NCBI RefSeq assembly: GCF_002976435.1
Contig: NZ_PUGF01000001.1
Span: forward strand, 248,001 to 312,000
From: Solimicrobium silvestre
GTDB taxonomy: Bacteria > Pseudomonadota > Gammaproteobacteria > Burkholderiales > Burkholderiaceae_D
Reading direction: 5' to 3'
Length of the DNA stretch: 64,000 bases
Shown: positions 8,656 to 16,325 of the stretch, piece after piece
Position numbering within the stretch: position 1 is the first letter of the stretch
How the letters are laid out: each line of letters begins with the position of its first letter
The notes under the pieces: model-generated
Databases searched by the model: none
What the model was told of the DNA's origin: nothing
The model's input: only the letters and a program-made list of their open reading frames with translations
Made by a program: the position numbers and the translations under genes

Positions 8656-9726
8656 TTATCCCCTTGAGTAATTCGCGATCAGTTTCAAACAACGCTTTTG
8701 CAGGTAATTAGTGATGTTTACAAACTCGGCAAATTGCGGATTCTTGTTTTGCCCATGATGATAACGATAGTATATTTGCTGAATAATGATCGCCAAACGA
8801 AACAGACCGAAGATGACATAAAAGTCGCTATTTTCAACCTCAAGGCCCATTTTCTCCAGGTAATAAGCAATCACCTCCTGACGCGTTAGCATGCCGGGCA
8901 AATGGGTAGGCTGACGGCGCATCGATAAAAAGATGGCATCGTCATCGCTTTGCGCCCAGTACGCCAGAGTATTTCCTAAATCCATTAATGGGTCACCCAG
9001 TGTCGCCATTTCCCAATCCAGCACGCCGATAACTTCTAATGGATTTTGCGGATTGAGCACCACATTATCAAACCGAAAATCATTGTGGATTAAACAGGTA
9101 GCTGCGTCTTGTGCTGGCTTGTGTTGCTCTAGCCAGGCAACTATCTCAGAAAAATCGGCCGAGTTGTCTGTTTTTGCTTGAACTGCCCGCTCGCTCCAGC
9201 CACTAATTTGACGCTGCACATAACCTGCGCCGCGCCCTAACCCTTGCAAACCGGCGGCTTGATAATCGATTTGGTGTAACGCGATCATTTTATCGATCAC
9301 GTTCAGGCATAAAGTATGCGTATCTTGCACTGTCAAATTTAGACTTTCCGGCATATTTTGACGTGGAATAATGCCGTGTATGCGCTCCATGACATAAAAA
9401 TCACATCCCATAATAGTGCTGTCTTCACAAATAGCTAGCACCTTTGGTACATAGTTATAGACTGGCTTCAACGCTTGCATCAACTTGGCTTCGCGCACCA
9501 TGTCATGTGCCGATTTCGCTTTATGACCGATTGGGGGGCGACGCAAAATCAATTCGGCATCAGCGTATTTCAACAAATACGTCAGGTTGGATGCGCCACC
9601 CGGAAATTGGCTTAGCTCTGGTATGCCATTCAAGTTCATGCCCGCATTGTTTAAAAACGCGGTAATTTGTTCCAGCGGCAATTCTTCACCGCTGCGTACT
9701 TTACCGGCTTGATCTAGTAGCGTCAT
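8656..9726 (-). CDS. Aminoglycoside-phosphotransferase-like kinase (ACAD10/11 type)
   Basis: A protein-kinase-fold phosphotransferase of 356 residues. The catalytic loop LIHNDFRFDN and the metal-binding LDWEMATLGDPLMDLG are clear, as is an N-terminal GGASNLTYL glycine loop with a downstream lysine-containing strand. This subtype is the one fused to acyl-CoA dehydrogenase in vertebrate ACAD10 and ACAD11, and here the dehydrogenase gene is immediately upstream with a 24-base gap. In the animal proteins it phosphorylates 4-hydroxyacyl-CoA so that the dehydrogenase can eliminate the phosphate; the same is a reasonable proposal here. It is not an antibiotic resistance determinant by context. Confidence 0.9.
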   Translation of the reverse strand: MTLLDQAGKVRSGEELPLEQITAFLNNAGMNLNGIPELSQFPGGASNLTYLLKYADAELILRRPPIGHKAKSAHDMVREAKLMQALKPVYNYVPKVLAICEDSTIMGCDFYVMERIHGIIPRQNMPESLNLTVQDTHTLCLNVIDKMIALHQIDYQAAGLQGLGRGAGYVQRQISGWSERAVQAKTDNSADFSEIVAWLEQHKPAQDAATCLIHNDFRFDNVVLNPQNPLEVIGVLDWEMATLGDPLMDLGNTLAYWAQSDDDAIFLSMRRQPTHLPGMLTRQEVIAYYLEKMGLEVENSDFYVIFGLFRLAIIIQQIYYRYHHGQNKNPQFAEFVNITNYLQKRCLKLIANYSRG

Positions 9727-9750
9727 AATATGGCCTTCTTTTTGTATGCG

Positions 9751-11001
9751 TTATAAAGAGTTTCGATACGGCTTCAATTCAAGCTTGGCTATCATGCTGC
9801 GATGAACCTCATCTGGGCCGTCAGCCAAGCGCAATATTCGCGCGTTGGCGTACATGGCGGCAAGCGGCGTATCCGCGCCAACACCGGCAGCGCCAAATAT
9901 TTGTATCGCTTGGTCTATCACCATTTGCGCCACATTCGGTGCCACAACTTTAATCTGTGCAATCTCGCTCATGGCCGCTTTTACCCCAACGGTATCGATC
10001 ATCCATGCGGCTTTTAAGGTCAGCAAACGGGCCTGTTCAATTGCTATACGCGCGTTGGCGATGATGTCTGAATTACCGCCCAAATCTGCCAATGGCTGAC
10101 CAAATGCCACACGCCGCACAGCACGCTTACACATTAATTCCAGGGCACGTTCTGCTGCACCGATCACCCGCATGCAATGATGAATCCGCCCCGGGCCTAA
10201 ACGCCCTTGGGCAATTTCAAAACCACGTCCGGCACCGGCAATAATACTGCTGACGGGCAAACGCACATTGGTAAAACTCACTTCACCATGTCCGTATGGT
10301 TCATCCTGATCACCAAACACCGACAACATCCGTTCAATTTTCACACCAGGTGTATCCATCGGTACCAGCACCATCGAATGACGTAAGTGTTTTGGCGCTT
10401 TCGGATTCAGGTCAGACAAACCCATAAAAATCACAACACGGCAATCAGGGTGGCCAATACCGGTGCTCCACCATTTAACACCATTCAATACCACTTCATC
10501 GCCTTCCACTATTGCCGTTGCTTGCATATTGGTGGCGTCGGAAGAAGCGACGTCAGGTTCCGTCATACAAAATGCCGAACGAATTTCACCACTTAATAAC
10601 GGCTGCAACCAACGCTGCTGTTGCTCAGCAGAGCCGTATTTAACCAGCACTTCCATATTGCCGGTGTCTGGCGCGTTGCAATTAAAGACTTCAGGCGCAA
10701 TGAATGAACGCCCCATAATTTCAGCCAGCGGGGCATAGTCGGCGTTACTTAGACCTATTAAACCTGTTAAGCCTGCACCATGCACTTTATTATGTTCATC
10801 GGCGGCTAAAAATAAATTCCATAATCCTGCCTGTTTGGCACGCGCCTTCAAGTCTGCCATGACCGGCGGTACAACCCAAGGCCGTTCTCCACGTTTAAGT
10901 TGGCTAAAATAAACGGCTTCGGCAGGTATAACGTGCTCAGCCATAAAGTCTTGCAAGCGATTGATATACGATTGTGCAGTGCTGGAAAAAGCGAAATTCA
11001 T
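9751..11001 (-). CDS. Acyl-CoA dehydrogenase family protein (ACAD10/11 type)
   Basis: A FAD-dependent acyl-CoA dehydrogenase of 416 residues. Visible signatures are [18 protein letters not shown] in the FAD/substrate region near residue 146, [15 protein letters not shown], and [13 protein letters not shown] with a C-terminal [15 protein letters not shown]. Length is normal for the family. It is the first gene of the five-gene operon and is divergent from a LysR regulator, whose operators should lie in 11002-11090. Together with the adjoining kinase it forms the split version of ACAD11, so 4-hydroxy fatty acid breakdown is the most likely pathway (established for the animal enzyme, inferred here). 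GGAG precedes the ATG at a good distance. Confidence 0.92.
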   Translation of the reverse strand: MNFAFSSTAQSYINRLQDFMAEHVIPAEAVYFSQLKRGERPWVVPPVMADLKARAKQAGLWNLFLAADEHNKVHGAGLTGLIGLSNADYAPLAEIMGRSFIAPEVFNCNAPDTGNMEVLVKYGSAEQQQRWLQPLLSGEIRSAFCMTEPDVASSDATNMQATAIVEGDEVVLNGVKWWSTGIGHPDCRVVIFMGLSDLNPKAPKHLRHSMVLVPMDTPGVKIERMLSVFGDQDEPYGHGEVSFTNVRLPVSSIIAGAGRGFEIAQGRLGPGRIHHCMRVIGAAERALELMCKRAVRRVAFGQPLADLGGNSDIIANARIAIEQARLLTLKAAWMIDTVGVKAAMSEIAQIKVVAPNVAQMVIDQAIQIFGAAGVGADTPLAAMYANARILRLADGPDEVHRSMIAKLELKPYRNSL

Positions 11002-11077
11002 GGGATGCTCCGGTTAGGCTGGATTGAGCATTTTAGGCATACAATTAAAATCAATCCAATGAATAGTTTGAATCACC

Positions 11078-11083
11078 TATAAT
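11078..11083 (+). promoter_or_regulatory. -10 box of the LysR gene, close to the start codon
   Basis: A perfect TATAAT ends only seven bases before the ATG of the LysR-type gene, so transcription would begin at or next to the start codon. No clear -35 matches. ATGAAT (near 11059) and ATTCAT (near 11081) form a loose inverted repeat in the divergent region and could be part of a LysR operator. Confidence 0.45.
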
Positions 11084-11090
11084 TCATTTT

Positions 11091-11999
11091 ATGCATATAA
11101 GCCGAATCGATTTAAACCTGTTTGTGGTGTTTGAAGCTATCTATAGCGAAGGCAGTATTACCCGCGCCGCCAAAACCATGAACCTGAGCCAACCAGCACT
11201 AAGCCACGCGCTTGGGCGGTTACGCGAATTACTTAACGACCCTTTATTTCAGCGCTTAGGCAGCAACATGGTGCCAACCCCATTAGCGCATAGCCTTATC
11301 GGACAAATTCGCACGGCGCTGCAAACCCTGGATGTCAGCGTTAATAATAGTCGGCGCTTTGACCCTTTGCTTAGTTCGCGCCAATTTACGCTGGGTTTTC
11401 GTGATGTGTTAGAAAGCACCGCGTTACCCAAACTCATCAATGCCCTACAAACAAGTGCGCCGCAAGTTGAATTAGCTAGCGTGAAAGTAGAGCGGAGTGA
11501 ATTAGAGTCTGAATTAATGGCGGGTTCGCTGGATTTAGCCGTAGATGTATTATTGCCATTCCCAGCGCCCATCCGCAGACGCTTGATTTCACGCGACAGC
11601 ATGGTTGTAGTAGCACGCAACAACCATCCTGGCATCAAAAAGAAGCTCACTTTAGCCAACTACCTCAAGCAAAATCATGTGCTAGTTTCATCGCGCCGGA
11701 CTGGGCCTGGCTTGGAAGATTTAGAATTATCGCGCCAAGGCCACCAACGTCATATCGGCTTGCGCTGTCAGCATTATTTTGCCGCGAGTTTAGTGGTGAG
11801 TGAATCCGACTTGCTGCTGACCATGCCCGGTAAGTATGCGCAACTGGCTAACAAGCATTTAGACAATCAAATTTGGCCTTTACCCCTCAAAATGCCTCCT
11901 TTTGATGTGTATTTATATTGGCATGAAAATGCCGAGAATGACCCGGCCAATTGCTGGTTGCGTGAACTGGTCATGCAATGCTTTGGAGGAATTAGTTAA
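11091..11999 (+). CDS. LysR family transcriptional regulator
   Basis: A 302-residue LysR-type activator or repressor. The N-terminal winged helix-turn-helix spans residues 4-63 (ITRAAKTMNLSQPALSHALG is the recognition region), followed by a hinge helix and a periplasmic-binding-protein-like effector domain to the C-terminus. It is divergent from the acyl-CoA dehydrogenase operon with 89 bases between starts, the standard arrangement for a LysR regulator controlling its neighbour. The effector is probably an acyl or hydroxyacyl metabolite; that is inference. A TATAAT almost abutting the ATG suggests a very short or absent 5' leader. Confidence 0.93.
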   Translation: MHISRIDLNLFVVFEAIYSEGSITRAAKTMNLSQPALSHALGRLRELLNDPLFQRLGSNMVPTPLAHSLIGQIRTALQTLDVSVNNSRRFDPLLSSRQFTLGFRDVLESTALPKLINALQTSAPQVELASVKVERSELESELMAGSLDLAVDVLLPFPAPIRRRLISRDSMVVVARNNHPGIKKKLTLANYLKQNHVLVSSRRTGPGLEDLELSRQGHQRHIGLRCQHYFAASLVVSESDLLLTMPGKYAQLANKHLDNQIWPLPLKMPPFDVYLYWHENAENDPANCWLRELVMQCFGGIS

Positions 12000-12109
12000 T
12001 CTATTAGCACCTCAACCTCACTTTCACCTATACAAACCTTACAGGTGCGGCTTGCTACGGTAAAATGTCGCATAATTTTTTAATCTTTGACGTCTAGATC
12101 GCCTACAAC

Positions 12110-13843
12110 ATGAGCAATGAAATAAGTGCAACGCCTAGTTCTAATTTTTTACGCGCCATTATTGAGGCTGATTTAGCCGCTGGCACACATACACGCCCAG
12201 GTCTGCCGAAAGTCATTACGCGCTTCCCGCCAGAGCCTAACGGTTATTTACATATTGGCCATGCCAAGTCGATTTGCTTAAATTTTGGCCTGGCCCGCGA
12301 CTATGCTGGACGCTGCCATTTACGTTTTGACGATACCAATCCAGAAAAAGAAGACCAAGAATACGTTGATACCATCATGGATTCCGTACGCTGGTTAGGT
12401 TTTGACTGGAAGCAGGACGAGGATGCGATTGAAACCGAATACTTGCATTACGCCAGCGATTATTTTGATCAACTGTATGCGATGGCTGAATATTTGATTC
12501 AAACCGGCTACGCCTATGTTGATAGCCAATCTGCTGCCGACATGGCGGCCAATCGCGGTAACTTTGGCGAAGCGGGAAAAAATTCACCATTCCGCAACCG
12601 CCCTGCTGCTGAATCTTTAGATTTACTGCGTCGCATGAAAGCCGGTGAGTTTGAAGACGGCGCACATATTTTGCGCGCCAAAATCAGTGAAGATGCGATG
12701 GCTTCGCCGAACATGAATATGCGTGACCCCGCCATTTACCGGATTCGTCATGCGCATCATCACCGCACTGGCGATGACTGGTGTATTTATCCGATGTACG
12801 ATTTCACACATCCGTTATCGGACGCGATTGAACAGATTACTCATTCCATCTGCACCTTGGAATTCCAGGATCACCGTCCGTTTTATGACTGGGTAATTGA
12901 GCGTTGCGCCGAAGGTGGTTTCTTTAAACAACCGGTGCCGCATCAATTTGAATTCGCCCGTTTAAACCTGACCTATGTTGTCACCAGCAAACGTAAGTTG
13001 CGCCAATTAGTTGAAAATGGCACGGTATCCGGCTGGGATGACCCGCGTATGCCGACTATCGTCGGGATTCGCCGTCGTGGTTATACGCCGGAATCAATTC
13101 AATTATTCTGCGAACGAATCGGCGTTACCCGCTCTGACGGCTGGATTGATTACAGCACGTTGGAAGGATGTCTGCGCGAAGACTTAGACCCTAAAGCACC
13201 ACGCACGGTAGCTGTGTTACGCCCATTGAAATTAATTATTGATAATTTCCCGGAAAACGTCAGCATCGCTTGCACCGCACCAGTTCACCCGCATCATCCT
13301 GAGCGCGGCAACCGTGAATTTAATATCAGCCGTGAATTATGGATAGAAGCCGACGACTTTATGGAAGTGCCAAGCAAAGGCTACTTCCGCCTGTTCCCCG
13401 GCAATAAAGTACGACTGCGTTACGGCTATGTAGTGGAATGCACCGGCTGCGATAAAGATGCCGATGGCAACGTGATTGCCGTGCATTGCACCTATTTCCC
13501 GGATAGTAAAAGCGGCACCGAAGGTAGCGCCAACTATAAAGTCAAAGGTAATTTGCACTGGGTCAGCGCTGCTCACGCCGTCGCAACCGAAGTCCGCTTG
13601 TATGATCGTTTATTTACCGACGCAAACCCGGACGCTGGCGGCAAAGACTTTATGACTTTGCTCAACCCGAATGCGCTGCAAGTGGTGAATGCTTATTTAG
13701 AAGCTGGAATTGAAACTGCGCAAGCGGATGACAAGTACCAGTTTGAACGGCACGGCTACTTCGTGGCTGACCGCGTCGATTCAACACCAGGCAAGCCGGT
13801 ATTTAATCGGGTGACAACACTAAAAGATAGTTGGGGGAAGTAA
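12110..13843 (+). CDS. glnS: Glutaminyl-tRNA synthetase
   Basis: Class I aminoacyl-tRNA synthetase charging tRNA-Gln. The 577-residue protein has the nucleotide-binding HIGH motif in NGYLHIGHAKS (residues 48-51), the second class I motif as TSKRKL near residues 292-297 (with Thr where Escherichia coli has Met), and the beta-barrel anticodon-binding domains in the last 230 residues. Length fits GlnRS and excludes the shorter GluRS. It stands alone between a LysR gene and a convergent hypothetical. The presence of GlnS implies direct Gln-tRNA formation rather than only the amidotransferase route. Confidence 0.97.
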   Translation: MSNEISATPSSNFLRAIIEADLAAGTHTRPGLPKVITRFPPEPNGYLHIGHAKSICLNFGLARDYAGRCHLRFDDTNPEKEDQEYVDTIMDSVRWLGFDWKQDEDAIETEYLHYASDYFDQLYAMAEYLIQTGYAYVDSQSAADMAANRGNFGEAGKNSPFRNRPAAESLDLLRRMKAGEFEDGAHILRAKISEDAMASPNMNMRDPAIYRIRHAHHHRTGDDWCIYPMYDFTHPLSDAIEQITHSICTLEFQDHRPFYDWVIERCAEGGFFKQPVPHQFEFARLNLTYVVTSKRKLRQLVENGTVSGWDDPRMPTIVGIRRRGYTPESIQLFCERIGVTRSDGWIDYSTLEGCLREDLDPKAPRTVAVLRPLKLIIDNFPENVSIACTAPVHPHHPERGNREFNISRELWIEADDFMEVPSKGYFRLFPGNKVRLRYGYVVECTGCDKDADGNVIAVHCTYFPDSKSGTEGSANYKVKGNLHWVSAAHAVATEVRLYDRLFTDANPDAGGKDFMTLLNPNALQVVNAYLEAGIETAQADDKYQFERHGYFVADRVDSTPGKPVFNRVTTLKDSWGK

Positions 13844-13852
13844 CACGTAATG

Positions 13853-13878
13853 ATGAGAGGGGCATTGTCCCCTCTCAT
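13853..13878. terminator. Hairpin between convergent glnS and hypothetical gene
   Basis: A ten-base-pair stem, ATGAGAGGGG with CCCCTCTCAT, closes a six-base loop nine bases after the glnS stop. The GC-rich stem suits termination, but the T-run after it is poor on both strands, so efficiency is uncertain. Confidence 0.55.
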
Positions 13879-13894
13879 TAGCAAACCGACAAAC

Positions 13895-14224
13895 TCAGGC
13901 TGCCATCGAAAACGCGTTAAGAACAAAATTAGGTAACACATTAATAACGCGAGCCACCTTTTTAATCCGTACTGGCGGATTCATTAAGTCTGCGATGCGC
14001 TGTTCTAACGCGGCAGCTTGGGTGCTCAGCACAAAATGCGCAGGGCGTTTAGTTTGGACAATACTCCAACGTACCACAGGCGCTGTGCCGGAATGATTCA
14101 ACAAATCACGGCTGAGTAACCATTGTTCGAAGGAACGGGTTGGCAAATTACTTTCAATCCAGATTAAGTTATCTGATGACATTTGCTTACCATTATTACC
14201 GCGGATTAAGATTTCGTAGATCAT
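13895..14224 (-). CDS. Hypothetical protein
   Basis: A small soluble protein of about 109 residues starting MIYEILIRGNNGKQ. It has no signal peptide, membrane helix or metal motif, and I recognise no family. GGAG stands ten bases before the chosen ATG at 14224; two other in-frame ATGs at 14233 and 14254 are possible. The mix of beta-prone N-terminal residues and a helical C-terminal half (TQAAALEQRIADLM) looks like a real folded protein. It converges with glnS and is divergent from the M29-like gene. Confidence 0.55.
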   Translation of the reverse strand: MIYEILIRGNNGKQMSSDNLIWIESNLPTRSFEQWLLSRDLLNHSGTAPVVRWSIVQTKRPAHFVLSTQAAALEQRIADLMNPPVRIKKVARVINVLPNFVLNAFSMAA

Positions 14225-14432
14225 GTTTTCCATTCTCCAAGTAGGAATCATCAATTAGCGATAATTTCCAACTAGGCCATATTGTTTGATGTACGACTAA
14301 AAACGCAGTCACTTCCAATTAAGTTGACAAAGTTCCGTTAATTTTTTTATGAATCTGTTTTGTAACGCAGATTTAGACGCAATCCAAACAATATCCATGC
14401 AAGTAATACAACTTTAGCACCACCTCATCATT

Positions 14433-15494
14433 ATGGAAATGCACATTAGTCATCATCAAAGCACGCCGCCACTTTCATTATTGGAAACATTGGCAGATTC
14501 AAGCGCACAGCATGTCCATGATATTTTATCTATTGCGCTACAACATAATAAAACGCATTCCGCCGTCGTCGTGTTTGACCAGCGTTGTGAATTAGCCCAG
14601 ATTCTTTGCGCGGCTTATCAGCGCTGCCTACCTAATGCACGTTTTATCAACTTTGATACCGTAACTCCAGAATTCGTTCTGGAGGCTTTTGCGCCATTAG
14701 TAGCGGCAGATTTAGTCGTATTAATTCAGTCTACCAATTTTCGTTTAGAAGCCTTTCGGATCCGGGTTGAACTATTTAAACGTCAACTAAAAGTGATTGA
14801 ACATCCGCATTTGGCGCGTATGAATGACGAGCAAATCCCCTATTACGTTGCATCATTAGCCTACGACCCAAACTATTACCGCACCGTTGGACGCGCACTG
14901 AAGCAACGTATAGACCAGGCTCAACACGGCATGGTTGATAGCGGCGAAGGAGCGCAATTGATCTTTGGCAGCGCGTTTGAAGCGGCTAAACTAAATATTG
15001 GTGATTACAGTGAAATGACCAATATCGGCGGACAATTCCCGATTGGCGAAGTGTTTACTGAAGCGCAAGACCTGGAAGCAGTGCATGGACGGGTGCGAAT
15101 TTTTGTATTTGGCGACACGAGTTTTACCGTCAACCAGCCCGAGCACCCAATTACCTTAATCATCAATAAAGGCCGCGTGACAGATGTAGAAAACTCCACG
15201 CCCGAATTTGATCTAGTCTTGCAACAGATTCGTGAAGCGGAGGGTGAAATTTGGCTGCGCGAATTAGGTTTCGGTATGAATCGGGCGTTTAGTGCCGAGC
15301 GTACCGTCAGCGATATTGGCACTTATGAACGCATGTGCGGAATACACCTGTCGCTCGGTGCTAAACATGGTGTATATACCAAACCGCAAATACGCCGGGC
15401 TGAAGCGAAATACCATGTTGATGTATTCGCCGCCACAGTCACCGTAAGTTTAGATGACGCGGTAATATATCGAGATGGTGCCTGGCAGGTTTAA
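14433..15494 (+). CDS. M29-like metalloenzyme (aminopeptidase T fold), tentative
   Basis: A 353-residue soluble protein. Its last 80 residues carry a pattern like the aminopeptidase T/AmpS (M29) fold, which also includes NicX-type dihydroxypyridine dioxygenases: a glycine-rich RELGFGMNRAF stretch, GIHLSLG with His305, His312, and a late YHVDVF with His328 and Asp330, matching the place of the metal ligands in that fold. The N-terminal half (SAVVVFDQRCELAQILCAAY) has the alternating Rossmann-like look expected. The GST gene 60 bases downstream may be co-transcribed. I am confident it is a gene, moderately confident of the fold, and cannot name the reaction. Confidence 0.55.
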   Translation: MEMHISHHQSTPPLSLLETLADSSAQHVHDILSIALQHNKTHSAVVVFDQRCELAQILCAAYQRCLPNARFINFDTVTPEFVLEAFAPLVAADLVVLIQSTNFRLEAFRIRVELFKRQLKVIEHPHLARMNDEQIPYYVASLAYDPNYYRTVGRALKQRIDQAQHGMVDSGEGAQLIFGSAFEAAKLNIGDYSEMTNIGGQFPIGEVFTEAQDLEAVHGRVRIFVFGDTSFTVNQPEHPITLIINKGRVTDVENSTPEFDLVLQQIREAEGEIWLRELGFGMNRAFSAERTVSDIGTYERMCGIHLSLGAKHGVYTKPQIRRAEAKYHVDVFAATVTVSLDDAVIYRDGAWQV

Positions 15495-15554
15495 GTTCAT
15501 CGATTAGAATTTTTGCACCGAGTTTTGCACAACCACATACTTTTTAGGATAGCC

Positions 15555-16181
15555 ATGATTACAGTACATCACCTTAATAATTCACGTTCACAACGGATAC
15601 TCTGGCTGCTAGAAGAGCTAGGTTTAGAATATCAAATTATTCATTATCAACGTGATCCCATCACCCGTTTAGCACCGCCAGAATTAAAAGCCGTGCATCC
15701 ATTAGGTAAATCTCCGGTTATCTCGGACGGTGATTTGGTAGTAGCAGAATCTGCCGCGATTATTGAATATTTAGTGCAAAGCTACGGCAACGGGAAGTTA
15801 ACTCCCAAGCCTGCAACGCCAGCCTATTTCCGTTATCTTGAATGGTTGCATTTTGCCGAAGGTTCCGCGATGTTGCCGTTTTTATTAGCGCTGTACACCA
15901 GTCGTTTAGGTGACGCAGCGGCCGCCCTGCAACCACGCATCAGCGGTGAAATTAACAATCATTTGAGTCACATGAATAGTGCGCTGGAAGGTCAGGCATA
16001 TTTAATGGGCGACGAATTTACCGCGGCGGATATTCAAAATAGCTTTGTCGCAGAAATTGCGCAAGCGCGCGGCCTGTTGGAACACTATCCCCATTTGGCC
16101 AGTTATACGCAGCGTTTTCAAGAGCGTCCTGCTTATCAACGGGCACTCAAACAAGGTGGCGAATACAAGCTAGGGGCTTAA
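15555..16181 (+). CDS. Glutathione S-transferase family protein (paralog)
   Basis: A 208-residue GST that is clearly a close relative of the one at 5965-6663: both share SRSQRILWLLEEL, the TRLAPPELKA segment and HPLGKSPVI with a following DGD. The N-domain has the ESAAIIEYL glutathione motif and the C-domain has FTAADIQNSF. The ATG at 15555 has AGGAT just upstream and starts directly at the first beta-strand; an earlier start at 15513 would add a non-GST tail. It is shorter than its paralog by a loop in the C-domain. Substrate is unknown. Confidence 0.9.
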   Translation: MITVHHLNNSRSQRILWLLEELGLEYQIIHYQRDPITRLAPPELKAVHPLGKSPVISDGDLVVAESAAIIEYLVQSYGNGKLTPKPATPAYFRYLEWLHFAEGSAMLPFLLALYTSRLGDAAAALQPRISGEINNHLSHMNSALEGQAYLMGDEFTAADIQNSFVAEIAQARGLLEHYPHLASYTQRFQERPAYQRALKQGGEYKLGA

Positions 16182-16246
16182 GGTTTGCATAGGCTGTCCC
16201 TTGTGGACATCCGCAAGGGGTTAAAAGCGATACCTTCATTTACATC

Positions 16247-16266
16247 ATTCCCGCGCAGGCGGGAAT
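16247..16266. repeat. REP-like palindrome
   Basis: The arms ATTCCCGC and GCGGGAAT pair around GCAG and are followed by CCAGGAG. Palindromes of this exact style (ATTCCCGC...GCGGGAATCCAG) are common scattered repeats in proteobacterial genomes. It sits between the convergent ends of the GST and TonB-like genes, the usual location. Only one copy was seen in this window. Confidence 0.6.
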
Positions 16267-16325
16267 CCAGGAGCTCGTAAATTGAACAGTAATGGCACTT
16301 TCGTACCCAGAAAACTATCCACTGG

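Noticed and set aside
8656-9726. Antibiotic resistance aminoglycoside phosphotransferase
   Set aside because: The fold is shared, but adjacency to acyl-CoA dehydrogenase and the ACAD11-like pattern point to metabolism.
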